Notes under the pieces: generated by a model | The model's database searches: none | Seen by the model: only the letters and a program-made list of their open reading frames with translations | What the model was told of the DNA's origin: nothing | Assembly (NCBI RefSeq): GCF_005221385.1 | Contig: NZ_CP039904.1 | Coordinates: 124,001-188,000 of the forward strand | DNA length: 64,000 nucleotides | Direction of reading: 5' to 3' | Source of the DNA: Agrobacterium tumefaciens | GTDB taxonomy: Bacteria > Pseudomonadota > Alphaproteobacteria > Rhizobiales > Rhizobiaceae | Translations under genes and position numbers: made by a program | In this document: positions 53,113 through 63,355 of the stretch, piece after piece | How the letters are laid out: each line of letters begins with the position of its first letter | How positions within the stretch are numbered: the first letter of the stretch is position 1

Positions 53113-53892
53113 TTACCAGGACGGGATGACCGTGCCGTTGTACTTTTCCAGAATGAAGGCCTTCACTTCCGGGCTGTGGTAGGATTCCACCAGCGTCTTC
53201 ACCCAGGGCTTGTCCTTGTCCTGCGCACGGACGGCGATGATGTTGGCGTAAGGGGACTTCTCGCTTTCGACGGCGATGGCGTCCTTCTTCGGGTTCAGGC
53301 CGGCAGCCGTCGCATAGTTGGTGTTGATGACCGAAGCGTCGGTGTCGTCAAGCGAACGCGGCAGCTGGGCGGCGTCAAGCTCGACGATCTGGATGTTCTT
53401 CGGGTTTTCGGTGATGTCGGCAGGCGTTACCTTCAGGCCGGCCTCTTCCTTGACCTTGAGCACACCCTTGGAAGCGAGAACCAGCAGCGCACGGCCGCCA
53501 TTGGTCGGGTCGTTCGGGATGCCGATGGTCGCGCCGTCCTTCAGCTCGTCAAGGTTCTTCACCTTCTTGGAATAAACGCCCATCGGGGTGGTGATGGTGG
53601 TGCCGACGCTGACGAGATCGAACTTGCGGTCAGCGATCTGGTTGTCGAGGTAAGGCTGGTGCTGGAAGGAATTGGCCTGCAACTCGCCATCGTTCAGCGC
53701 CTGGTTCGGCACGACATAGTCGGAGAATTCGATGATATCGATATCGAGGCCCTTGGCGGCTGCGATCTTCTTCACCTGTTCCATGATCTGCGCGTGCTCG
53801 GCGGGGGTGACGCCGATCTTGATGGTCTCGGCCAGCGCCTGACCGGCGGTGAAGAGGGCGGCGAGCGAAGCCGCGAGGATGAGTTTTTTCAT
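53113..53892 (-). CDS. metQ: Methionine ABC transporter substrate-binding protein (MetQ/NlpA)
   Basis: 259 residues of the NlpA lipoprotein-like family. The signal peptide ends AGQALA and no lipobox Cys is present, so it is soluble in the periplasm rather than lipid-anchored. Family runs include KIGVTPAEHAQIMEQVKKIAA, NDGELQANSFQHQPYLD, PNDPTNGGRALLVLASKG and NTNYATAAGLNP. It binds methionine and feeds the MetI/MetN importer encoded by the two preceding genes. Confidence 0.94.
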   Translation of the reverse strand: MKKLILAASLAALFTAGQALAETIKIGVTPAEHAQIMEQVKKIAAAKGLDIDIIEFSDYVVPNQALNDGELQANSFQHQPYLDNQIADRKFDLVSVGTTITTPMGVYSKKVKNLDELKDGATIGIPNDPTNGGRALLVLASKGVLKVKEEAGLKVTPADITENPKNIQIVELDAAQLPRSLDDTDASVINTNYATAAGLNPKKDAIAVESEKSPYANIIAVRAQDKDKPWVKTLVESYHSPEVKAFILEKYNGTVIPSW

Positions 53893-53925
53893 GGGTGTCT
53901 CCTTGGGTTGTTATTATAAACGCAG

Positions 53926-55813
<1,888 letters not shown>

Positions 55814-55923
55814 TCATTTCGTCAGGCTTTCACTCAGAAATGCCGGGGATCGGCAATTCGATGGCGCATACTTGCCCGCACGCGCCACCTTTTAACAGGG
55901 ATGTTTTTTCAATTATCTGAAAA

Positions 55924-55966
55924 GAGAGAAAAAATCTACCGCAAAGCCGCCTTGGCGACCCTGCGG
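55924..55966 (-). terminator. Intrinsic terminator of the nitroreductase gene
   Basis: On the minus strand a stem CCGCA...TGCGG enclosing GTCGCCAAGGCGGC is followed by TAGATTTTTTCTC. It lies 29 bp past the stop of the nitroreductase gene. The rest of the 295-bp gap to metN shows no gene. Confidence 0.75.
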
Positions 55967-55994
55967 CAGTCAAGATTTCGCGACGATATGAAAA

Positions 55995-56624
55995 TCACAC
56001 GCGGCTGGTGAATTCCGCAAGCGGGCGGCGCACCTTTTTCAGGTTCACCAGCCAGTCGCCATCGGGCTGGCGATAACCCAGCGGCAGGATGGTAACGGAG
56101 CGCAGACCCTTTTCTCGCAGGCCCAGAATTTCATCGAGCTTCGCCGGATCAAAACCTTCCATCGGGGTGGAATCCACACCCTCGAAAGCGGCCTGCGCCA
56201 CCGCCATGCCGAAACCGATATAGGCCTGACGGGCGGCATGTTCGAAATTCACCTGCTGGTCGCGCTGCGGATAAGAGGTAAGAAGCATCTGACGATAGGC
56301 TTCCCAGCCTTCATTCTTGATGCCGCGTTCTTCATTGACCAGATCGAACATGTGGTTGATCCGCTCTTCGGTGTAGTTGTCCCACGCCGCAAATACCAGC
56401 AGATGCGAGCCTTCGGTCACCTGCGCCTGGTTCCAGGCGATTTCACGGATCTTTGCGCGCACGTCAGGATCGGTGACGACGATCACCTCGAAGGGCTGAA
56501 GACCGCTGGAGGTGGGCGCCAGCCGCGCCGCCTCGACAATGCGCTCGACCTTGTCTTCGGACACCGTCTTGGAAGGGTCCATTTTCTTGGTGGCATAACG
56601 CCAGTTGAGTTTTTCGATAAGCAT
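55995..56624 (-). CDS. NAD(P)H-dependent nitroreductase (NfsB/DrgA-like)
   Basis: 209 residues of the FMN nitroreductase family. FMN-binding runs include NWRYATKKMDPSK at the N-terminus, APTSSGLQPFEVIVV, AAFEGVDSTPMEGFDPAKLDEILG and LPLGYRQPDGDWLVNLKKVRRP. Such flavoenzymes reduce nitroaromatics and quinones in the cytoplasm. A GGGAA-type site lies near the start. It stands alone with its own terminator. The physiological substrate is unknown. Confidence 0.9.
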   Translation of the reverse strand: MLIEKLNWRYATKKMDPSKTVSEDKVERIVEAARLAPTSSGLQPFEVIVVTDPDVRAKIREIAWNQAQVTEGSHLLVFAAWDNYTEERINHMFDLVNEERGIKNEGWEAYRQMLLTSYPQRDQQVNFEHAARQAYIGFGMAVAQAAFEGVDSTPMEGFDPAKLDEILGLREKGLRSVTILPLGYRQPDGDWLVNLKKVRRPLAEFTSRV

Positions 56625-56867
56625 GTTCGTTTTCCCTTGGGAGGACCAGCCCGCCCTGCCCCTTGGGTGACAGAACGGGCGCTACGCTTCGTAGCCTGTC
56701 TGACATAGGCGACGGGCTGGCGGGCACAAGCAGGCACCGCCAGGTAACCGATAAAAAAGTTTGTAAAACTGATAATAAGGAGAGAGAACTTTTTACGGGG
56801 AGGCTTCGCGTCCTCGCCTGTCAGGGGTGCGACAGGTGAATTTCACGCGCCTGCCAGCCTCCCCACC

Positions 56868-56982
56868 CTCATTCCTGTGCTTGTCACAGGAATCCAGCCG
56901 GCGCGCGTCTGCGCGACGGAGAGACTCCTTTCAGCCCAAGGACTTGGGCTGGCTGGATCCCTGTGACGAGCACAGGGATGAG
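56868..56982. repeat. Intergenic inverted repeat, family A (copy 2)
   Basis: This is the same element as 21406-21519: CTCATTCCTGTGCTTGTCAC at the left, CAGCCCAAGGACTTGGGCTG in the centre and GTGACGAGCACAGGGATGAG at the right. It lies 11 bp past the stop of the beta-glucosidase gene and may act as a 3' mRNA stabiliser or a bidirectional terminator. Confidence 0.75.
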
Positions 56983-56992
56983 GGCGAAAGCC

Positions 56993-58372
56993 TCACCCCT
57001 TCGCCAAACCATGGTTGCCCTTCGGGAAACCCGAAGCCAGCGCGCTGTACCATTTGCCGCTGTTCTTCAACGTACGCACCTGCGTGTCATAATCCACATG
57101 CACGAGGCCGAAGCGCATGCGATAGCCTTCGGCCCATTCGAAATTATCCATCAGGCTCCAGGCGAAATAACCGCGCATCGGGTAACCGTCACGAATGAGA
57201 TCGGCGACGATGCCGAGGTGTTCGGCGTAATAATCAAGCCGCGGCTGATCATTCACCTCGCCGTTTTCTATGCCCATATTATAGCAGGCGCCGTTTTCGG
57301 TGATGTAGCACTCCGGCAGGTCGTATCGCTTGTAGAGGGTCTCGACCAGCGACTGCAGCGCCGGCGCGTAAACCTCCCAGCCGATATCGGTCTTCACATC
57401 ACTCACGGCGGGAGCCGGTGTGGTGGCGGGGAATTCCGCACCCGGCGTCGCATCGTCGGCAACGCGCATCGGCGTGTAATAATTCAGGCCCCACCAGTCC
57501 AGCTTTTGGCTGATGATGGCGAGGTCTTCCGCCTCCACGACAGGCATGCGGCTGCCCAGCGCTTCCATCATCTCAGCCGGATATTCACCCTTGAAAACCG
57601 GATCGAAAAACGCGCCGTTGTGGAACTGGAAGGCCCGTTCGGCGGCTTTCAGATCAGCTTCGCTGTCGGAAGCGGGAATGACGGAATGGGCGTTCAGCAC
57701 CAGCCCCACCGGCACCCTTGGCGCGACATGGCGGGAGGCCTCCACGCCGAAACCATGGGCGAGATTGATGTGGTGCATGGCGGCAAGGGCCGCCTCCATG
57801 TTGCGTTCGCCCGGCGCATGAATGCCGTAGAGATGGCTGAGCCACACCGCGCACCAGGGTTCGTTGAAGGTCGCCACCGCATCCAGCCGGTCGCCGAGGC
57901 GGGCCATGACGGTCTTGGCATATCGCTGGAAGGCATGGGCGGTGGAACGCGACGCCCAGCCGCCGTCGCCCATCAGCGTCAGCGGCAGGTCCCAATGGTA
58001 AAGCGTCGCATAGGTCTTGATGCCGCGCGCCTTGCAGCCATCAACGAGCCGGTCGTAAAAATCGAGCCCCTTCTCATTGATCGGTCCAAAACCGTCAGGA
58101 ATGATGCGCGGCCAGGCGATGGAGAAACGATAGGCCTCGACACCCATCTCCTTGATGAGATCGAGGTCTTCTTCCCAGCGATTATAATGGTCGCAGGCGA
58201 TATCGCCATTGTGACGCCCGAAGACATGGCCCGGCATGTTGCAGAAGGCATCCCAGATGGAGGGCTTGCGGCCATCCGCTTTGGTGGAGCCTTCGATCTG
58301 GAAGGATGCGGTTGCCACACCGAACAGGAAATCGCCGGGAAAACGGGCTGCAAGCGCTTTGGGATCGGTCAT
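56993..58372 (-). CDS. abg: GH1 beta-glucosidase (Agrobacterium Abg)
   Basis: 459 residues of glycoside hydrolase family 1. The acid/base Glu is E171 (TFNEPW) and the nucleophile is E359 (YITENGA), both from Met 1, matching E170/E358 of Agrobacterium Abg in mature numbering. The N-terminal PGDFLFGVATASFQIEG and the run from DGRKPSIWDAFCNMPGHVFG are as I remember that enzyme. It hydrolyses aryl and alkyl beta-glucosides and cello-oligosaccharides by a retaining mechanism in the cytoplasm (no signal peptide). Gene stands alone, with a family A repeat after it. Confidence 0.95.
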   Translation of the reverse strand: MTDPKALAARFPGDFLFGVATASFQIEGSTKADGRKPSIWDAFCNMPGHVFGRHNGDIACDHYNRWEEDLDLIKEMGVEAYRFSIAWPRIIPDGFGPINEKGLDFYDRLVDGCKARGIKTYATLYHWDLPLTLMGDGGWASRSTAHAFQRYAKTVMARLGDRLDAVATFNEPWCAVWLSHLYGIHAPGERNMEAALAAMHHINLAHGFGVEASRHVAPRVPVGLVLNAHSVIPASDSEADLKAAERAFQFHNGAFFDPVFKGEYPAEMMEALGSRMPVVEAEDLAIISQKLDWWGLNYYTPMRVADDATPGAEFPATTPAPAVSDVKTDIGWEVYAPALQSLVETLYKRYDLPECYITENGACYNMGIENGEVNDQPRLDYYAEHLGIVADLIRDGYPMRGYFAWSLMDNFEWAEGYRMRFGLVHVDYDTQVRTLKNSGKWYSALASGFPKGNHGLAKG

Positions 58373-58935
58373 CGGAGAGGCCTTCTCATATCCATCGAGC
58401 GTGAAAAGATGAACAGCGGTTTAGACCAAGTCGGCCAGCAGGTACAGCCGGAGCTGTTGAAATCTACAACGTTTCAGAATGGGAGGTTAACAAGTCCAAA
58501 GCGCTTTACGCACGGAAATTCACCGCGGCGGCAAGGCAGCGGGGCGAGACATCGGTCCGGCAAATGCGGATGGGATGAAAGTGTGGTGAAAGTCGTGCAT
58601 TTGCCGGACCGCGTCTTGCGGGCCGTGATAATGGCCCCTTTTTGGTCAGGGTATTTTCACGGCACCTATCGGATCGGTCCCTCCCCGCTTCTGGCATTGC
58701 GGGGCGCCTTTCCGAAACATGATCTGCCAGAACCACGCTTGTCGATGCCGGCCACCGGTTCGCGAAGGACGCCGCGCGTATCGCCCTGCCGTTCCGGTTG
58801 CGGGAACAATGATGCGGCCGAAAGAGGCGATGGGGAAAAGCGGGGAGCAATTTTGCGGCAAGTGATTGGGCGAAAAGAGCCGGCGGCGGAAAATCATCCA
58901 CCGCCTGCCTGTGTTATTCGAGCAATGCGTGACGG
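58373..58935. other. Gene-free region between the beta-glucosidase and MFS genes
   Basis: 563 bp. I found no convincing gene. The minus-strand frame at 58506-58901 is rich in Arg and Pro and lacks a ribosome site. The abg promoter should lie in the right-hand part next to 58373; GTTAACAAGTCCAAAG around 58490 is the most AT-rich stretch. The only structured element is the inverted repeat listed at 58553-58611. Confidence 0.5.
58553..58611. repeat. Perfect 15-bp inverted repeat with a 29-nt loop
   Basis: CGGTCCGGCAAATGC (58553-58567) and GCATTTGCCGGACCG (58597-58611) are exact complements. No T-run follows. It could be a hairpin that ends a small transcript or a large operator. Confidence 0.65.
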
Positions 58936-60231
58936 TCACGCAGCCTGCGGCGCAAGACTCGCCGAGCCAGGCTTTCTGAGCAGCAGCACCGAGACGGCGG
59001 CAATCATGCACATCAGGCCGGCAATCTGCAGCGCGGGCATATAGGTGTCGAAGTCGCTCTTGAAGAAACCGGCGCCGAAGGCGGCAGTGGCGGCGCCCAA
59101 CTGATGACCGGCAAAGACCCAGCCGAACACCAGCCCCGCCTTTTCGCGGCCGAAATTCTCTGCGGCGAGCTTCACGGTCGGCGGCACGGTCGCCACCCAG
59201 TCCAGCCCGTAAAATACGGCAAAGACCGAAAGCTCCACGAAGCTGAACCCGGAAAAGGAGAGATAAAGCAGGGACAGGCCACGCAGACCGTAAAACCAGA
59301 ACAGCAGGAAACGGTTATCGAAACGGTCGGAAAGCCAGCCGGCAAAGATGGTGCCGAAGAAATCGAAAATGCCAATCACCGCCAGCGTGCCCGCCGCCGT
59401 GACGGCGGCCATGCCGAAATCACCGCAGATCGAAATCCAGTGGGTCTGGATAAGGCCGTTGGTGGAAAGCCCGCAGACGAAGAAAGTACCGAACAGCACC
59501 CAGAAAACCGGGTTTCCGGAAACGCTTTTCAGCGTCAGAATCGGCGATACCAGCGTTGCGAGGAATTTGTGATCCTGCTTTGGCGGGTGCACCACAACCG
59601 TCTCGCCATAGGCCGGCAGGCCGAGATCGGCGGGATGATCGCGCATCAGCAGCAGCACGAGCACCATTGCGACCGCAATCACCGCAACCGTCATCGTCAG
59701 GGCCATCCGCCAGCCATAAGCTTCGGTCAACGCGGCAAGCAGAGGCAGGAAAACCAGCTGGCCGGTGGCGTTGCTCGCCGTCATCAGGCCGATCACCAGT
59801 CCCCGCCGCTTGGAAAACCAGCGTGTCGCAACCGTCGCCCCGAGCACCAGCGCCGTCATGCCGGTGCCGACCCCGATCACCACGCCCCAAAGCAGCAGCA
59901 ATTGCCAGACCTCAGTCATGAAGAACGAAAGGACGATGCCGCCCATGATCAGGGCAAGCGCCGTCGACACCACCTGCCGGATGCCGAAATGGTTCATGAA
60001 GGCGGCGACGAAAGGTCCGAGCAGGCCAAAAAGCACCAGGCGCACGGCCATGGCGGTGGAAATATCGGCGATATCCCAGCCGAACTCCTGATGCAGCGGC
60101 TGGATCATCACCCCCGCAGACCCCATGGCGCCGGCGGTGGCCAGCATGGTCAGAAAGGTGGTGGCGGCGACAACCCAGCCATAATGCAGGTTTCTGCCGG
60201 CCATCCAGCTGGCAAGGCGTGTGGAGAGCAT
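58936..60231 (-). CDS. MFS transporter (oxalate/formate antiporter-like)
   Basis: 431 residues with twelve membrane helices. The head VAATTFLTMLATAGAMGSAGVMIQPLHQEFGWDIADISTAMAVRL and motif GVVIGVGTGMTALVLGATVATRWFSKRRGLVIGLMTASNATGQLVFLP are typical of the monocarboxylate/oxalate-formate MFS branch. A TTG at 60237 is also in frame, but the ATG at 60231 has AAGGGA nine bases upstream. It lies downstream of the MarR gene. Two operator-like palindromes sit just before it, so it is a likely MarR target. Substrate unknown. Confidence 0.87.
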   Translation of the reverse strand: MLSTRLASWMAGRNLHYGWVVAATTFLTMLATAGAMGSAGVMIQPLHQEFGWDIADISTAMAVRLVLFGLLGPFVAAFMNHFGIRQVVSTALALIMGGIVLSFFMTEVWQLLLLWGVVIGVGTGMTALVLGATVATRWFSKRRGLVIGLMTASNATGQLVFLPLLAALTEAYGWRMALTMTVAVIAVAMVLVLLLMRDHPADLGLPAYGETVVVHPPKQDHKFLATLVSPILTLKSVSGNPVFWVLFGTFFVCGLSTNGLIQTHWISICGDFGMAAVTAAGTLAVIGIFDFFGTIFAGWLSDRFDNRFLLFWFYGLRGLSLLYLSFSGFSFVELSVFAVFYGLDWVATVPPTVKLAAENFGREKAGLVFGWVFAGHQLGAATAAFGAGFFKSDFDTYMPALQIAGLMCMIAAVSVLLLRKPGSASLAPQAA

Positions 60232-60270
60232 GTTCAAGGTCCCTTTCCAGCGGCCTTTGGCCGAGTCCTG

Positions 60271-60304
60271 CGGGCATATACCCGATTTTACGGGCAGATA
60301 CCCG
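60271..60304. promoter_or_regulatory. Paired MarR operators before the MFS gene
   Basis: CGGGCATATACCCG (60271-60284) and CGGGCAGATACCCG (60291-60304) are near-identical palindromes with centres 20 bp apart. A related site overlaps the MarR gene leader at 60729-60740. Confidence 0.75.
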
Positions 60305-60320
60305 CTTCATGATCAAAAAA

Positions 60321-60722
60321 TTACAGGGCGGCGAGCAGTTCCTGCAATTGCGCGGTCTTTTCCGGCCCCAGCCGGGCCTCAATCTCGTCCTGAACGCCGT
60401 CCCAGAGCGGCGCGCCCGTCTTCAGGATCGCCTGCCCCTCGTCCGTCACGGTCAGCACCGCTTCCCGCTGGTCCTCGCCGTGGCCGATCGCCACCAGCCC
60501 CATGCGCGCCAACACCTTGGCGTTGCGACCGACGGTGGAACGATCCAGCTCCACCCGGAAAGCAAGATCAGTGAGCGACACCGGCGCGGTGCGATTGATG
60601 TTTCGCAACAGGCTGAACTGGCCGATATTGACGCCAAGCGGCGCCAGCGCCTCGTCATAATAGGACGAGACCTTGCGGGATGCTTTGCGCAACAGAATGC
60701 AGTGGCAGCTATTGTTTGGCAT
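60321..60722 (-). CDS. MarR family transcriptional regulator
   Basis: 133 residues, a typical MarR length. The winged helix runs from residue 40 (APVSLTDLAFRVELDRSTVGRNAKVLARMGLVAIG) with the wing DQREAVLTVTDEG. The open frame extends 56 codons upstream into low-quality sequence; MPNNSCHCILLRKASRKV at 60722 is the family-like start. A perfect palindrome GGGTATATACCC lies 7 bp before the start codon, so it likely represses its own gene and the MFS gene through the same site type. A Cys pair near the N-terminus (CHC) might make it redox sensitive. Confidence 0.87.
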   Translation of the reverse strand: MPNNSCHCILLRKASRKVSSYYDEALAPLGVNIGQFSLLRNINRTAPVSLTDLAFRVELDRSTVGRNAKVLARMGLVAIGHGEDQREAVLTVTDEGQAILKTGAPLWDGVQDEIEARLGPEKTAQLQELLAAL

Positions 60723-60728
60723 TTGTCT

Positions 60729-60740
60729 GGGTATATACCC
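60729..60740. promoter_or_regulatory. MarR operator at its own leader
   Basis: GGGTATATACCC is a perfect 12-bp palindrome seven bases upstream of the MarR start codon. It matches the paired sites before the MFS gene, so it would block both RNA polymerase and ribosome access to this short leader. Confidence 0.75.
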
Positions 60741-60821
60741 GCAAATCCCCAAGGGCAAGAGGCGTTCGGGAAAATTATCGGCAGGGAAAGGCCTTCGCAC
60801 AGACCATATGGCGGAAAGAAT

Positions 60822-60845
60822 AAACCCCGGCTTGAGCCGGGGTTT
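60822..60845. terminator. Hairpin between the GNAT and MarR genes
   Basis: AAACCCCGGC-TTGA-GCCGGGGTTT is a perfect 10-bp stem, 22 bp past the acetyltransferase stop on the minus strand. No long T-run follows beyond the arm. Confidence 0.6.
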
Positions 60846-60867
60846 GATATCAGCATCGGGGCTCGGC

Positions 60868-61437
60868 TCAGGCCGAAAGCCGGCGGCCATTTGCCACCAA
60901 AAGACCGGCAGCGCCTTCCAGCCATCCGGCTTTCAGCTCCAGCGCCAGGAAACGGCTGCGCTCGAACGGGCCGGGCATGATCAGGTGCTGCGCCTTGTTG
61001 GCAAAAAAGCCGAAGCGCTCGTAATAGGGCGCATCGCCGACCAGAAGGATGGCGCCATGGCCGCGTCTGGTGGCTTCGGCGATCGCCGCGCGCATCAGCG
61101 CCGAGCCGATGCCCTTGCCCTCATGGGCGGCATCGACGGCCAGCGGGCCGAGCAGCAGCGCATCGACGGCGCGGCCTTCGCGCGAAATGCCCGCCTCGAC
61201 ATTCCACAGGCGCACCGTGGCGATGACATGGCCGTCCTCATCACGGGCGACCAGCGCCAGGCCTTCGGCCGGAACGCGGCCTGCACGCAGCTTCTCGGAA
61301 GACTTGCGGCGGCGGCCGGCGCCCATGGCGCGGTCCAGCAGGTTCTCACGGGCAACGACATCGCCCGGATTTTCCTGATCGACATGAAATGTCTGCGGTG
61401 TAAAAAATGCCCGTACCGAATTCAAAAGAGCGGCCAT
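60868..61437 (-). CDS. GNAT family N-acetyltransferase
   Basis: 189 residues. The acetyl-CoA binding motif is LGPLAVDAAHEGKGIGSALMRAAI, followed by LVGDAPYYERFGF, the usual core of this YhbS-like group. The N-terminal half contains ENLLDRAMGAGRRRKSSEKLRAGR. GGGAGG precedes the ATG at 61437; the ATG seven codons earlier is poorer. It is unlinked to its neighbours by function. The acceptor substrate is unknown. Confidence 0.87.
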   Translation of the reverse strand: MAALLNSVRAFFTPQTFHVDQENPGDVVARENLLDRAMGAGRRRKSSEKLRAGRVPAEGLALVARDEDGHVIATVRLWNVEAGISREGRAVDALLLGPLAVDAAHEGKGIGSALMRAAIAEATRRGHGAILLVGDAPYYERFGFFANKAQHLIMPGPFERSRFLALELKAGWLEGAAGLLVANGRRLSA

Positions 61438-61684
61438 CCTTGGCCTCCCGTCACACAACCGCCCACACGCGGCCCTTGATGAAAAATGGTGGAGCCGTTC
61501 CGGCCCGCCGACACGCTTTCCTCGGCTGGAAGAGGAGCAGCAAGCAGGGATTTGCGCAACAGCACAATCGGCAGGGCCGGAACGGAAGCTTGGTCGAGAC
61601 GCCGCCCTTTTCAGCGGACGGCGTTCGGACTTTCAATCAGCATCGGATTTCCCGAAAAGCGCGTACGGCTTTCGGTTGGATGCC

Positions 61685-62818
61685 TTAGATGACGTAGGCC
61701 TTCAGCGGCTCGAAGCCATTGAAGGCAACTGCCGAATAGGTCGTCGTGTAGGCGCCTGTGCCTTCGATCAGAACTTCGTCGCCGATGGTCAGCGAGACCG
61801 GCAGCGGGTACATGTTCTTTTCATACAGCACGTCGGCGCTGTCGCAGGTCGGGCCGGCCAGAATGCAGGGCTGCATCTCGTCCTGATCACGCTCGGTGCG
61901 GATCGGGTAACGGATAGCCTCATCCATGGTCTCGGCGAGACCGCCGAACTTGCCGATGTCGAGGAACACCCAGCGGTGGTTGTCATTGTCGGACTTCTTC
62001 GACACCAGAACAACTTCCGCCTTGATGACGCCCGCATTGCCAACCATGCCGCGGCCCGGCTCGATGATCGTCTTCGGGATCTGGTTGCCGAAGTGCTTGC
62101 GCAGCGCCGTGTCGATTGCCTGGCCGTATTCTTCAGCGGCAGGAACGTCGCGCAGGTACTTGGTCGGGAAACCACCGCCCATATTGACCATCTGCAGGTG
62201 AATGCCCTGCTTGGAAAGCGAAGCGAAGACGCGCTTTGCATCGGCAAGTGCTGCATCCCATGCGTCGAGGTTCATCATCTGCGAACCGACATGGAAAGAC
62301 ACGCCGTAGGATTCCAGACCCATCTGATGCGCATAGACCAGAACGTCGACGGCCATCTGCGGCACGCAGCCGAACTTGCGCGACAGCGGCCATTCAGCGC
62401 CTTCGCCATCCGTCAGAACGCGGCAGAACACGCGGGCGCCGGGGGCGGCACGGGCAACCTTCTCGACTTCCTCATGGCTGTCCACGGCGAAGAGATCGAT
62501 GCCGAGCGCGTAAGCGCGGGCGACATCGCGTTCCTTCTTGATGGTGTTGCCGAAGGAGATACGGTCGGCCGTTGCACCGGCATCGAGTGCCATCTGGATT
62601 TCAGCCACGGAGGCGCAATCGAAGCTGGAGCCGAGCGAAGCGAGCAGCTTCAGGATTTCCGGAGCCGGGTTTGCCTTGACGGCATAATAGATCGCGCTGT
62701 TCGGCAGGGAATGCCGGAACGCGTTGAAATTGTCGCGCACGACGTCGAGATCAACCACAAGGCAAGGGCCTTCGGGACGTCGGGTCTTGATGAAGTCGAG
62801 AATGCGTGCAGTCGTCAT
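61685..62818 (-). CDS. speF: Ornithine/lysine decarboxylase, fold-III PLP enzyme (SpeF/ODC)
   Basis: 377 residues of the alanine-racemase-fold (eukaryotic-type) decarboxylases. PLP Lys is K48 (YYAVKANP). HVGSQ, EPGRGMVGNAG and the second active-site Cys in GPTCDSADVLYEKNMYPL are present, so the dimer active site is complete. It converts ornithine to putrescine, the start of polyamine synthesis, and may also use lysine. The open frame runs 135 codons upstream, but the family start is MTTARILDFI at 62818, with AGGGA before it. A long leader precedes it (see 62819-63219). Confidence 0.93.
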   Translation of the reverse strand: MTTARILDFIKTRRPEGPCLVVDLDVVRDNFNAFRHSLPNSAIYYAVKANPAPEILKLLASLGSSFDCASVAEIQMALDAGATADRISFGNTIKKERDVARAYALGIDLFAVDSHEEVEKVARAAPGARVFCRVLTDGEGAEWPLSRKFGCVPQMAVDVLVYAHQMGLESYGVSFHVGSQMMNLDAWDAALADAKRVFASLSKQGIHLQMVNMGGGFPTKYLRDVPAAEEYGQAIDTALRKHFGNQIPKTIIEPGRGMVGNAGVIKAEVVLVSKKSDNDNHRWVFLDIGKFGGLAETMDEAIRYPIRTERDQDEMQPCILAGPTCDSADVLYEKNMYPLPVSLTIGDEVLIEGTGAYTTTYSAVAFNGFEPLKAYVI

Positions 62819-63219
62819 CGATATATTCCCTATAAAACCGACTCCGGAAAAATCCGGAGGACAAAGGACGCTCGAGATATGCATTCGAATCAGCCGGTGG
62901 AGGCGCAGAATCGATAGCATACGCTCAAGGCGTGAATATGAACGATGCCCTGCCAGAGCATCATTCGGCTTTGTCTGCCATCGATTGGAGGGATTGACCC
63001 GACCGCACTTCAGGCAATGATGGTGTGCCTCTTCAGTACCCCGGCTGATGGAAAGCCGGCAGAGAACCAGAAAGGCCCGCACCGTCGTTGCTTCATATGT
63101 CCTCGCATTTCCCGGTTGGCCGGAATAGCGACTGGAGGGGTTAGTTCCAGGTACCTTACCTAAATCCTCACCACATCGAGGACTCGGCGGACACACATGG
63201 GCACGTGCGACTTTGGGCA
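62819..63219 (-). ncRNA. Long 5' leader of the ODC gene, probable speF element
   Basis: About 400 nt lie between the probable promoter and the ODC start. Alphaproteobacterial ODC genes are known to carry a conserved speF RNA element here. The leader contains a hairpin CTCCGGATTTTTCCGGAG right before the ribosome-binding site and a short ORF (63010-63096). I recognise the gene and context, not each conserved base, so the element call is inferred. It would sense polyamines or translation. Confidence 0.5.
63010..63096 (-). CDS. Candidate 28-residue leader ORF upstream of the ODC gene
   Basis: ATG to TGA encodes MKQRRCGPFWFSAGFP, then SAGVLKRHTIIA, ending in TGA. GAGGACAT before the ATG is a strong ribosome site. 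It lies wholly inside the leader, about 190 bp upstream of the ODC start. A basic head and aromatic centre are typical of regulatory leader peptides, as with enterobacterial SpeFL, but no homology is claimed. Confidence 0.4.
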   Translation of the reverse strand: MKQRRCGPFWFSAGFPSAGVLKRHTIIA

Positions 63220-63225
63220 GCACGG

Positions 63226-63254
63226 GAAATAAGAATATTCGCAGTCATAATCAA
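63226..63254 (-). promoter_or_regulatory. Candidate promoter of the ODC transcript
   Basis: On the minus strand TTGATT (63249-63254), 17 nt and TATTTC (63226-63231) give a start near 63219 and a leader of about 400 nt. Confidence 0.4.
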
Positions 63255-63355
63255 GAGGTTTTTTTCACCATTTAGCGGATTTTTTCAGCAATGAATTTAG
63301 GGTTGAACAGTCGCCCTTCAGCGTTCAATTATATGGAACGAACCGGAGGATTTCC

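Noticed and set aside
58506..58901. A 131-codon minus-strand frame in the gap after abg
   Set aside because: Rich in Arg and Pro, no ribosome site, no family resemblance.
56963..59044. A 693-codon plus-strand open frame across the beta-glucosidase gene
   Set aside because: It is antisense to a clear GH1 enzyme, has no domain, and arises from high GC at third codon positions.
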